A DNA stretch of 9,629 nucleotides from Candidatus Woesearchaeota archaeon (GTDB taxonomy: Archaea > Nanobdellota > Nanobdellia > UBA10117 > WJKY01): positions 1 to 9,629 of the forward strand of contig WJKY01000074.1 of NCBI GenBank assembly GCA_014728835.1. The letters run 5' to 3'. Below, piece after piece: positions 1 to 7,006 of this stretch; within the stretch, counting starts at the first letter, position 1, and the number at the start of each line of letters is the position of its first letter. The position numbers were made by a program, and so were the translations under genes. The notes under the pieces are model-generated. The model did not search any database and had not been told where the DNA came from. It worked only from the letters and a program-made list of their open reading frames with translations.

Positions 1-1529
1 ATACTACTTATCCCGTTGACCCACCTTTTGCTTTCATAAATATAATTTTTGACAAAGAAGAAGGAGAGTTTAACTATATTGTAAGAGAACCAATATTAAA
101 AGAAGGAGAACAAGAAATATTAACAAATATAAAAGAAAAAGCAGAATCATTAATGGACCAAGAAGAAGTGCCTCTTGATGAAAATAGAGTTTTTGGCAAA
201 TCAGAAAAACTAAATTATTATCTAAAAAATAAGTTTAATCAGGTAATTGAACTTTTTGATATAACTGTTGATGAAAAAAGAAAACCTATACTTTTTTACC
301 ACTTAAGTAGAGAACTCTTTGGTCTTGGTAGGTCAGATCCAATAATTCAAGACCCATTTGTAGAAGACATAGGCTGTAATGGTCCAAAGATTCCAATTTA
401 CCTTTATCATCGCGTTTTTGGCTCAATGAAAACAAATGTTGTTTACTCATCTGAACTTGAACTTAATCGTTTTATTTTAAAACTAGCGCAAATATCAGGT
501 AGACATATTTCTGTTTATCAGCCAATTCTTGATGCTGTTCTTGCAGATGGAAGCCGTATAAATCTAACACTAGGCTCAGAAGTAACTCGTAAAGGTTCAA
601 CTTTTACAATTCGTAAGTTTAGCTATGATCCTATTTCACCAATTGATCTTTTAAGATTTGGAAGTATCTCTGCTTTAGAACTCGCATACTTTTGGATGCT
701 AATAGAACACAAAAAATCAATTCTAATGTCAGGAGGAACAGCCAGTGGAAAAACAACAATGCTAAACGCTCTTTGTATGTTTATAAGACCTGAAGATAAA
801 ATAGTTTCAATAGAAGACACACCAGAGGTACATATCGACCATGAAAACTGGATTCAATCAGTTTCAAGAAAAGGATATGGTAAAATAACAGCAGCTGCAT
901 CTGGCGTATCCGGTGTATCTGGTATTTCTGGTATAGGCGGAAGCCCAGGTGATGTAGACCTTTTCGATTTATTAGTTGCTGCACTTCGTCAAAGACCAGA
1001 ATATGTAATAGTAGGAGAAATACGTGGTAGAGAGGCATTCACACTTTTCCAGGCAATAGCAGTAGGTCATGCATCAATGAGTACAGTACATGCTGGGTCA
1101 ATTGATGAGCTATTACATAGAGTTGAAAGCCAGCCAATGAATATACCCCGAGTATTATTTCAAAGCATTGATGCAGTAGCATTCGTAGGACAAGTAAACC
1201 TAGAAGATCGTCGTGTTAGACGATGTAAAAATATCACTGAAATATTAGAACTTGACAATGAAACACATGACCTATTAACAAACGAAGTATTTAAATGGAA
1301 CCCACGAGGAGATTTCTTTCATTTCAATGGACGCAGTTTTGTTCTTGAAAAACTATCTGATGAAATAGGAAAAACAATAGAAGAACTTCATCATGAGTTG
1401 AAGAGACGCGAATCATATATAAAACTCATGGATAATAAAGATATAATATACTATAAAGATGTAAGTCGTGCAATTAACATGTACTATGTAGACCCAGTAA
1501 GTGCAATATTAGAAATGGAAGGAAGATAA
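1..1529 (+). CDS. FlaI/TadA-like type IV pilus or secretion ATPase, 5' partial
   Basis: The gene runs in from the left edge. The frame is open from base 3, and the 50 codons before the first in-window ATG (153) encode a plausible N-terminal domain (VDPPFAFINI, then a YIVREPIL stretch typical of archaeal FlaI-like proteins), so ATG 153 is not the start. The VirB11/PilT-class ATPase core is complete: Walker A GGTASGKT (732-755), Asp box IVSIEDTPEVHI (about 800-835), Walker B VIVGEIRGREA (about 1003-1035) and His box GHASMSTVHAGS (about 1066-1101). Such proteins form cytoplasmic hexamers that hydrolyse ATP to drive pilin assembly, archaellum rotation or secretion at a FlaJ-type platform. Here two platform genes follow after 3-base gaps, as one operon. 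A Ser-Gly-rich insert lies between the Asp box and Walker B. The C-terminus ends in helical, charged sequence. The family is certain. Whether it serves pilus, adhesin or secretion is not visible. Confidence 0.95.
   Translation, partial: TTYPVDPPFAFINIIFDKEEGEFNYIVREPILKEGEQEILTNIKEKAESLMDQEEVPLDENRVFGKSEKLNYYLKNKFNQVIELFDITVDEKRKPILFYHLSRELFGLGRSDPIIQDPFVEDIGCNGPKIPIYLYHRVFGSMKTNVVYSSELELNRFILKLAQISGRHISVYQPILDAVLADGSRINLTLGSEVTRKGSTFTIRKFSYDPISPIDLLRFGSISALELAYFWMLIEHKKSILMSGGTASGKTTMLNALCMFIRPEDKIVSIEDTPEVHIDHENWIQSVSRKGYGKITAAASGVSGVSGISGIGGSPGDVDLFDLLVAALRQRPEYVIVGEIRGREAFTLFQAIAVGHASMSTVHAGSIDELLHRVESQPMNIPRVLFQSIDAVAFVGQVNLEDRRVRRCKNITEILELDNETHDLLTNEVFKWNPRGDFFHFNGRSFVLEKLSDEIGKTIEELHHELKRRESYIKLMDNKDIIYYKDVSRAINMYYVDPVSAILEMEGR
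900..935 (+). repeat. Four in-frame 9-base repeats coding SG(V/I) inside the ATPase
   Basis: Four successive 9-base units (tctggcgta, tccggtgta, tctggtatt, tctggtata) encode Ser-Gly-Val/Ile four times, followed by GIGGSPG-like residues. The units differ at third positions, so the repeat is not a recent perfect duplication. It sits where FlaI-type ATPases have a short variable loop just before the conserved (D/E)xxLFDLL helix and Walker B. Confidence 0.85.
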
Positions 1530-1532
1530 ATC

Positions 1533-2450
1533 ATGCTGGGTGCAAAAAAAAACAAAGAAAAAGTTAAAAAAAATGACCTTTTTAATAGTTACAAAAATTT
1601 TTGTTATAGATTAATTGGTAAAAAAATTGAAAAAAAACAAAAAAACAAAAAACTAGATGACCAACTAAGAATGGCAAATATGAAATATACGTCATCTACT
1701 CTTTTGTCAGTTATAATAATTACTGGACTGATTGTAACATTTATTTCATTTATATTATACTTTTTATTATTTAATATGATAATTAAAACACCTTCTTGGA
1801 TATTTTATGTAATTTTTCTAACTGCAATGTGTTCAATACTATCCTTTTTGTTTTTACCGTTACTTATGAAGATGAGAATTTCATCAAGAAAACTTCAAAT
1901 AGATCAAGAATTACCTTTTACACTAAGTGAACTATCAGTTCTTGCAAGCACAGGTATTACACCAATAAAAATAGTTAGACACATGGCTCAAAGAAAAATA
2001 GGTCATGCAATGCAATCTGAATTCAAAAAAATAGTTCATAAAATAGATATCGAAGGAAAGGATATCGTAACAGCGATTGGTGAAACAGCAAAAGAAACAC
2101 CTTCTGATTCTTTTAGAGAAAACTTATGGGATCTCTCAAATATGATTCATCAAGGAGGAGACCTTGACGCATATCTCAGACAAAAAGCAGACAACACAAT
2201 GCAGCTTAGAAGAGACATACAAAAAGAATTCACTGAAAAACTTTCAAGTTACTCTGAAATGTATATAAGTCTTGTTTTAATTGGAATCTTGTTTATTGGA
2301 ATCGCAGCTTTCTTATTAGATGCACTTAGAAGTACAATGGGGCCTTTTAATGCAGATACACTACTAACTTTCCTTGCCTATGGTCTTATACCATTAGCAG
2401 TAATTGTTGTTGGTACAATAATTTCAACAGCTTACTCAAGGAGCGGATAA
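1533..2450 (+). CDS. FlaJ/TadC-like membrane platform protein (T2SF domain)
   Basis: This 305-residue protein is an inner platform subunit of the GspF/FlaJ (T2SF) family, on which the ATPase acts. It has a very basic N-terminus (residues 1-45, many Lys), two membrane segments (about 56-80 and 88-112), and a cytoplasmic helical domain beginning at RKLQIDQELPFTLSELSVLASTG (about 119-141). That domain has the family's glutamate-containing helix and the G-x-P turn. Two more membrane segments follow (about 244-263 and 279-300). The LPFTLSELSVLASTGITP pattern is characteristic of archaeal TadC/FlaJ-like proteins. Its ATG lies 3 bases after the ATPase stop, with GGAAGGA (1517-1523) as a ribosome site nine bases upstream. 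A second T2SF gene follows after 3 bases, so the machine has a two-subunit platform as in Tad systems. Confidence 0.92.
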   Translation: MLGAKKNKEKVKKNDLFNSYKNFCYRLIGKKIEKKQKNKKLDDQLRMANMKYTSSTLLSVIIITGLIVTFISFILYFLLFNMIIKTPSWIFYVIFLTAMCSILSFLFLPLLMKMRISSRKLQIDQELPFTLSELSVLASTGITPIKIVRHMAQRKIGHAMQSEFKKIVHKIDIEGKDIVTAIGETAKETPSDSFRENLWDLSNMIHQGGDLDAYLRQKADNTMQLRRDIQKEFTEKLSSYSEMYISLVLIGILFIGIAAFLLDALRSTMGPFNADTLLTFLAYGLIPLAVIVVGTIISTAYSRSG

Positions 2451-2453
2451 AAA

Positions 2454-3863
2454 ATGATTAAAAAAACTTTGATATTAATAATCATACTATTTACGTTTAC
2501 AAACTTTTTGCATATATCTAATGTAAAAGCGGATTTAAATGATATCCAAATAAATATTATATACCCAAAAGAAAACCAGGCCATACCATATACAAATCCT
2601 GAAATAAAAGTTGAATTTACTAGCCTTTCAATAATTGATATTGATAAAACACAGTTTATAGTAGATGGTTTAAACATTATAGAGTATGACAGCGAAAATA
2701 TTGAAATAGGCTCAAATTTTCTAACATATACACCATCTGAAGTATTTAGATTTAAAAATGGAAACCATACAATTTTCCTACAATTAGAAGATATAGATGG
2801 TAAAAAAAATTCAACACAGTGGATTTTTATTGTTGATACATCAATACCTATAACCCAAGAAGGAAAAATAGATGTTTTTACTATAATAAAATATATGATA
2901 ATTGGTTCTATTATAGGATTAATTATTTTTGCCATCTACATATTTTATCTTAAAAAAACAAAAAAATTTACTTTCAAAAAATATTTTATTCAACATCCAA
3001 TGGCAAAAGAATACATTATTTTGTATATGCCAATAATAATTGCTTTTATATTTATTATGCTAGGATTTTTATATGTTTCAACAACTGAAGGAATTTCACC
3101 GTATTCATATGAATATGTATTCATAATTTCGTTTCTCATAGCAATAGTGCCTTATGCAATTAGATCACAATATGAAAAAAGAAATTTGCAAAAATATGAA
3201 AGAGCATTTGCACAACTACTATTTGAAATGGCAGATGCAATGAGAGGCGGACTAGATCCAACAAAAGCAATAATCGAACTAGCAAAAACAGACACAAGCA
3301 TAATGAAAATCCCATTAAAAAGAGCAGCTGAGGCAATAAAAATAGGTCGGCCCTTTGATGAAGTAATAAAAATTATGGCAAGACCATTTAACAGCGATCT
3401 TATACAAAGATATGCATCACTAATCGGTGAAGCATCTAAAGTAGGAGGTGAAACATCCCAAGTTATATATCGTGCTGCAAAAGACATGGATGATTTCATT
3501 AAAATAAATGCAGACAGAAAAAGAGAGTTAACAATGCAAACAACTACAATATACATTTCATTCAGTGTAATGATAATAATTATCTATCTATTACTAACAA
3601 TGTTTCCTAGAATGGAAGGAATAGATTTATCACTTCTTGGATCCGTGGATTTAGAATCAGCAGAAGCAGCAACATCAAGTAGCGTAGAACGACTAAGTGA
3701 TATAATTATCAAGCAAAGATTTTTCCATGTGATATTAATAAACAGTGTTGGAACAGGTATAGTTATAGGTGAATTTGTTGACGGGAAAATAAAATATGGC
3801 CTTATACACAGCTTGATATTAATTGCTGCTTCAACAATATTTTTTACAATAATGATACTATAA
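2454..3863 (+). CDS. FlaJ-like platform protein with signal peptide and Ig-like ectodomain
   Basis: This 469-residue protein is the second T2SF/FlaJ family subunit. It starts with a signal-like segment (KK then hydrophobic 5-20, possible cleavage after VKA at 26). Next comes an extracytoplasmic beta-rich domain (about 30-130) that reads as Ig-like: INIIYPKENQAI, then a NGNHTIFLQLEDIDGK strand pair and WIFIVDTS. Membrane segments follow at about 143-166, 186-208 and 219-237. The cytoplasmic T2SF domain (about 243-360) contains FAQLLFEMADAMRGGLDP and a GEASKVGGETSQVI motif. Membrane segments at about 362-384, 421-441 and 447-468 complete it. The RFFHVILINSVGTGIVIGE tail resembles the last helices of archaeal FlaJ paralogues. 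Ordinary FlaJ/TadC proteins have no such ectodomain. The membrane topology and T2SF identity are strong, while the Ig-like call is from pattern only. Confidence 0.88.
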   Translation: MIKKTLILIIILFTFTNFLHISNVKADLNDIQINIIYPKENQAIPYTNPEIKVEFTSLSIIDIDKTQFIVDGLNIIEYDSENIEIGSNFLTYTPSEVFRFKNGNHTIFLQLEDIDGKKNSTQWIFIVDTSIPITQEGKIDVFTIIKYMIIGSIIGLIIFAIYIFYLKKTKKFTFKKYFIQHPMAKEYIILYMPIIIAFIFIMLGFLYVSTTEGISPYSYEYVFIISFLIAIVPYAIRSQYEKRNLQKYERAFAQLLFEMADAMRGGLDPTKAIIELAKTDTSIMKIPLKRAAEAIKIGRPFDEVIKIMARPFNSDLIQRYASLIGEASKVGGETSQVIYRAAKDMDDFIKINADRKRELTMQTTTIYISFSVMIIIIYLLLTMFPRMEGIDLSLLGSVDLESAEAATSSSVERLSDIIIKQRFFHVILINSVGTGIVIGEFVDGKIKYGLIHSLILIAASTIFFTIMIL

Positions 3864-3874
3864 AAAATTAACTT

Positions 3875-3880
3875 GGGGAG
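3875..3880 (+). promoter_or_regulatory. Ribosome binding site that fixes the start at 3888
   Basis: GGGGAG lies seven bases before the ATG at 3888. An in-frame TTG at 3873 would overlap this site and add only five residues, so ATG 3888 is preferred. Confidence 0.75.
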
Positions 3881-3887
3881 AAAAAAA

Positions 3888-4976
3888 ATGAATAACACAG
3901 TTAGATGTAAAAACTGTGGAACTGAAGGAAGCCTCAATGAAATAAAACTATATAATATACCTGGAAAAACTAATAATTCACAATTTTTATGCCAAGAATG
4001 CTACAATAAAATAAAAAGTAAAAATCAACATACGATAAAATGTCCATCATGCAACAAACCAATATTTTATGATGCTACATGGTGCCCATATTGTGGAAAA
4101 AGTATTGTAAAAAATAAAGAAAAACAAAAAAAATGTGAATATTGCGGAACAGAAATAAAAGAAAAAACAAATTATTGTCCTTTTTGTGGAGAATTTACAA
4201 ATGATCAAAATATTAAAAAAATTAACTATGAAAAGAAAATTTTTATCAAACCAAAGAAAATACTCGGCATCATAATAATAATTATTTTACTTATCACTTT
4301 ATTTTTTGGATATGAAGCATTCACAAGCACAGTTAGTAACAGTCAAAACATTTTCAATAAATATAACCCAAATGCAATATTTACTCTGGTATCAAGTGAT
4401 TTCATGGATTATCAAGGAGAACTATCGTTGAAAATTAATTATATAGCAAATGATGGAATAGAAATAAGAATATTAAATGATAATCATAGATTAATTTCTT
4501 CAACTAATATTAAAAAAGATGAAGGAACAAAATTAATCAAAACGCCTATACTTCAAAAAGAGGTAATGGGTAGTTTTTATACAATTATAGCAAAGAGCGG
4601 GTCAAAAATAATATATGAAAAAACAATCTTTTATAAAGGGGTTTGTTTGAAAACAAATTATCCTATTTGTGAATGGCAAAATATTAACGGTCTTGATAAA
4701 CTTAAAAATATTTCAATAACAATTACAAACAAAGGAGATATGCCAGCATACATAAATAATTTAGAAATAACAATAGATACGATAAATGGACCTTACAAAT
4801 GCGAATTAAAAGAAGCAGTTGACAACGATATCATCTTACAAGAACAAACAAAAACAATTTCTTTTAACACAGAAAACATTCCATCTATTAAAACAATAAA
4901 AAAACATTCTATCGAAATTAAAATAATAGATATAAATGGTCAAAGTCTAGCTCATGAAACTTCGTATTTAAACTAG
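3888..4976 (+). CDS. Membrane protein with N-terminal zinc ribbons and external Ig-like domain
   Basis: The protein has 362 residues. Eight CxxC-type half sites make up the N-terminal 101 residues: C7-C10 with C35-C38, C52-C55 with C66-C69 (WCPYCG), and C83-C86 with C97-C100 (YCPFCG). This gives three probable zinc ribbons; the number of ions bound is inferred. A Lys-rich stretch leads into a single membrane helix (about 125-142, KKILGIIIIIILLITLFFGY). The remaining 220 residues are Asn/Ile-rich and beta-like, with an ISITITNKGDMPAYINNLEI stretch resembling CARDB or other Ig-like folds. Positive charges before the helix put the zinc ribbons in the cytoplasm and the beta part outside. It is the last gene of the pilus operon, 24 bases after the FlaJ-like gene, and could link the platform to the exterior. 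No named family is recognised. Confidence 0.85.
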   Translation: MNNTVRCKNCGTEGSLNEIKLYNIPGKTNNSQFLCQECYNKIKSKNQHTIKCPSCNKPIFYDATWCPYCGKSIVKNKEKQKKCEYCGTEIKEKTNYCPFCGEFTNDQNIKKINYEKKIFIKPKKILGIIIIIILLITLFFGYEAFTSTVSNSQNIFNKYNPNAIFTLVSSDFMDYQGELSLKINYIANDGIEIRILNDNHRLISSTNIKKDEGTKLIKTPILQKEVMGSFYTIIAKSGSKIIYEKTIFYKGVCLKTNYPICEWQNINGLDKLKNISITITNKGDMPAYINNLEITIDTINGPYKCELKEAVDNDIILQEQTKTISFNTENIPSIKTIKKHSIEIKIIDINGQSLAHETSYLN

Positions 4977-6197
4977 TTTCTCAATGTTTATCTTGCCGAC
5001 AAAATCACAAGAAGGATTTGGACAACGCATCTGCTCAGTTGATGAAGATACTTCAAATGTGAAGATTTTAGCACATTTAGGACATTTTACTTTAATACTT
5101 TTAATTCCAGAAGTATTCTGTATAGATGAAGGATTGCCCACAGATTTCTTGACCGAGGTAACCTTTGAGGAACTTGTTATTTTTTTTACCTTTTTTAAAC
5201 TACTATCTTTTATTGGTGTTTCAACAATTGAAAGATCCTTTTTTTCTACATCTTCTTCAAAATCAACATTCAGTTTTTGGTTTTCACTAACTTTTAGAAT
5301 CTCATGGGTTGTAAAACCATCGATAGTCATTATCTTCCGCTGAGATGCATTATCAATCACAACAGATGCAACCTTGAGAAGTTTACGAGCGTTACCCTCA
5401 GCTTCATCATTCATAACAGCCACAGCTTCTTCGGTAAAAGGATACAAAGGCTCGATATTATCAACTAAACGTTTATCAAGCATACGTTTTGCAATAATCA
5501 GATTTGCTTCGTTATTACTCAATGGTGGTATAACAAATTTTCTATTAATACGTTCATTCATACTAAGATGGCGTTTCATCAATTTTTCAAAAAAATCAAT
5601 ATCGCTACAAAGCATTGTAAGAACACCTGGATTACTATTATCTGCAATAACGTGTAAAACTCGGACAAAATTATCAAGATCCGCAGGCTGAGAAAGATTA
5701 TGTAAATCATTTAAAAGAAGGCAACTTGGAGCATTTTCATTAAGCGCCTCAACAATGACATGACCTATTTTTTCAGGATCATAATTTGTTTTAACTTGCT
5801 TACGTATTTTTAAAATATTTTTATACCACTTAGGAGAATTAAAAATTCTTTTGAAAAAACCAAGTTTTTTATTTGCATTTGAAATCATTTCATCCATAAC
5901 ACTTGCAACAGTCCAGCGAGTCTCATTACTCATATTTTTAAAAACACTATAAAAACCATTATTTTTCGCTTCATTTTTAACTAAAAGTAATCTCTCAGTT
6001 TTACCAACACCATAGCCACCAAGTATTGCTAGTACTGCCTTGTTTTCTTTTTCAAAGATTTCATCTTTTATAATTTTAAGTTCATGATCGATTTCTTGAA
6101 CAACATGAAAAATATCAACATTTTCTAAACTCTCACTAGAAAGATCACGAAAAGGATTACCGCTTAGACCATATCTATCATAACCTGTTTTAATCAT
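4968..6197 (-). CDS. AAA+ ATPase (ExeA/Cdc6-like) with C-terminal zinc ribbon
   Basis: The protein has 409 residues. The N-terminal YGLSGNPFRDL (9-19) resembles the YGLxxNPF opening of ExeA/GspA-type ATPases. Walker A is GGYGVGKT (60-67). The Walker B strand is CLLLNDLHN (159-167), with Asp164 but Leu where Glu is usual. Sensor 1-like LTMLCSD is at 193-199, RINRKF (216-221) could supply an arginine finger, and sensor 2-like EGNARKLL is at 267-274. A charged, Ser/Lys-rich linker (about 305-365) leads to a zinc ribbon with C372-C375 and C392-C397. ExeA-type ATPases help assemble bacterial type II secretion systems, and Orc1/Cdc6 relatives load replication factors. The position beside a T2SF operon favours the first kind of role, by inference. 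The gene lies 21 bases after the KaiC-like gene, with GGGGAAGG just upstream of its ATG. Its stop overlaps the convergent operon by 9 bases. Confidence 0.85.
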   Translation of the reverse strand: MIKTGYDRYGLSGNPFRDLSSESLENVDIFHVVQEIDHELKIIKDEIFEKENKAVLAILGGYGVGKTERLLLVKNEAKNNGFYSVFKNMSNETRWTVASVMDEMISNANKKLGFFKRIFNSPKWYKNILKIRKQVKTNYDPEKIGHVIVEALNENAPSCLLLNDLHNLSQPADLDNFVRVLHVIADNSNPGVLTMLCSDIDFFEKLMKRHLSMNERINRKFVIPPLSNNEANLIIAKRMLDKRLVDNIEPLYPFTEEAVAVMNDEAEGNARKLLKVASVVIDNASQRKIMTIDGFTTHEILKVSENQKLNVDFEEDVEKKDLSIVETPIKDSSLKKVKKITSSSKVTSVKKSVGNPSSIQNTSGIKSIKVKCPKCAKIFTFEVSSSTEQMRCPNPSCDFVGKINIEKLV

Positions 6198-6218
6198 TTT
6201 TTTCCTTCCCCATAAATA

Positions 6219-6836
6219 TTAAACGACACGAGATCTCATATCTACCTTCATATTACAACCATCAAAATCATAGTAAATATTATCATTAAAAGCCATATTA
6301 TTTTTCCACTTAGGAATAATAACATATCTAGAGATTCCTTTAGATGTTTCTTTTTTCTTAAAAATTATTATTCCATCTGCAAGATATTTTGCAGTAACCT
6401 CTGCTTTTTCATCAAGCATTCCTTCTTCAACTGTCAATAAAACAATAGAATTTTTCTCTTTAATAACCTGTCTTAAATCCTCAAGATTATCACGAAACTC
6501 ATACAAACTTTTATCAAGCATAAGATAAGAAAAAGAATCTACGATCAATAACGAATTATTTTTGATATAATCCTTCCAATGACGAGATGATCTCTCCTCA
6601 ATTATATTAAAAGATTTTGTATCAGAATTATATTCAAAGAGTTCTTCTTTAATTTCATCAATAACCCTGGAGGCTATATAAACAACATCGCGACCGTTTT
6701 TAACCGCGGTACATCCAATATGTTCTACAAAAAATGTTTTTACAGGATCAATTTTACCCTCAAGTAGTATAATATTTCCATCAGGTATCTCTTTTATGAA
6801 CTTATTTAATCCTACAATATTTACTGGAATTCCCAT
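6219..6836 (-). CDS. KaiC/FlaH-like RecA-fold protein with altered P-loop
   Basis: This 205-residue protein has the outline of a single RecA/KaiC domain. A strand NIILLEG leads into GKIDPVKT (27-34), a Walker A-like loop that keeps Lys33-Thr34 but has Val32 in place of the invariant glycine. It then has a VVYIASR strand (51-57), a Walker B-like SLLIVDSFS (95-103), and an IVLLTVEEGM strand (131-140). The final strands include AKYLADGIIIFKKKE and SRYVIIPKWKNN, as KaiC and FlaH proteins show around the C-terminal sheet. FlaH of the archaellum is a KaiC relative that binds ATP and docks on FlaI. A similar docking role here is inferred from the neighbours. The start is supported by GAGGA (6846-6850 on the minus strand), nine bases upstream, and by a TATA-like box. 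It is the first gene of a two-gene minus-strand operon. Nucleotide binding may be weak or lost. Confidence 0.75.
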   Translation of the reverse strand: MGIPVNIVGLNKFIKEIPDGNIILLEGKIDPVKTFFVEHIGCTAVKNGRDVVYIASRVIDEIKEELFEYNSDTKSFNIIEERSSRHWKDYIKNNSLLIVDSFSYLMLDKSLYEFRDNLEDLRQVIKEKNSIVLLTVEEGMLDEKAEVTAKYLADGIIIFKKKETSKGISRYVIIPKWKNNMAFNDNIYYDFDGCNMKVDMRSRVV

Positions 6837-6845
6837 ATAATTTTG

Positions 6846-6850
6846 TCCTC
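6846..6850 (-). promoter_or_regulatory. Ribosome binding site for the KaiC-like gene
   Basis: The minus strand reads GAGGA nine bases before the ATG at 6836, which supports this start. Confidence 0.65.
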
Positions 6851-6878
6851 AATTTTTCTTCTTTATTTCATTACTAAA

Positions 6879-6888
6879 TTATATATAT
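6879..6888 (-). promoter_or_regulatory. TATA-like box for the minus-strand operon
   Basis: The minus strand reads ATATATATAA. Centred near 6883, it would place the transcript start near 6857, giving a leader of about 20 bases that contains the GAGGA ribosome site. The background is very AT-rich, so such matches arise by chance; the spacing is the main support. Confidence 0.45.
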
Positions 6889-6909
6889 CTCTTAAAAATA
6901 TTGAACATA

Positions 6910-6935
6910 AACTATAGTGCACTGAAGTAACTATA
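6910..6935. promoter_or_regulatory. Palindrome and direct repeats between divergent promoters, possible operator
   Basis: The 8-base palindrome AGTGCACT (6916-6923) is flanked by two copies of AACTATA (6910-6916 and 6929-6935) spaced 19 bases apart. It sits between the two outward-facing TATA-like boxes, where a shared regulator could act. There is no known binding motif to match. Confidence 0.25.
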
Positions 6936-6949
6936 TACATCTACATACC

Positions 6950-6958
6950 TTTTATATT
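6950..6958 (+). promoter_or_regulatory. Second TATA-like box upstream of the pilin-like gene
   Basis: TTTTATATT is identical to the nearer box at 6979 and lies 29 bases upstream of it. A transcript from here would have a leader of about 27 bases with no visible ribosome site, so it is the weaker candidate. Confidence 0.25.
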
Positions 6959-6978
6959 TCATTTACATCAATTTTAAG

Positions 6979-6987
6979 TTTTATATT
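6979..6987 (+). promoter_or_regulatory. TATA box for a leaderless pilin-like transcript
   Basis: TTTTATATT is centred at 6983, 24 bases before the ATG at 7007. This is the archaeal TATA-to-start spacing expected if transcription begins at or next to the start codon. No ribosome site precedes the ATG, which fits a leaderless mRNA. Confidence 0.55.
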
Positions 6988-7006
6988 CTTATGATTTAAA
7001 ATAACT

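Noticed and set aside
153..155. ATG 153 as start of the FlaI-like ATPase
   Set aside because: The frame is open to the left edge and the upstream codons encode family-like N-terminal sequence, so the true start is outside the window.
2432..2935. 167-codon minus-strand open frame opposite the second FlaJ-like gene
   Set aside because: It is antisense to a well-supported T2SF protein and its signal region. Hydrophobic look-alikes are expected opposite such sequence.
3873..3875. TTG 3873 as start of the zinc-ribbon membrane protein
   Set aside because: It overlaps the GGGGAG ribosome site that serves ATG 3888 at ideal spacing.
1..4976. A true archaellum (fla/arl) operon
   Set aside because: There is no archaellin, FlaF, FlaG or canonical FlaH, and there are two platform proteins rather than one FlaJ. 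A pilus or secretion type is more likely.
5180..5196. T8 and T6 runs as terminator of the plus-strand pilus operon
   Set aside because: They lie about 200 bases past the last stop and simply mirror Lys codons of the convergent AAA+ gene, so termination there cannot be claimed from sequence alone.
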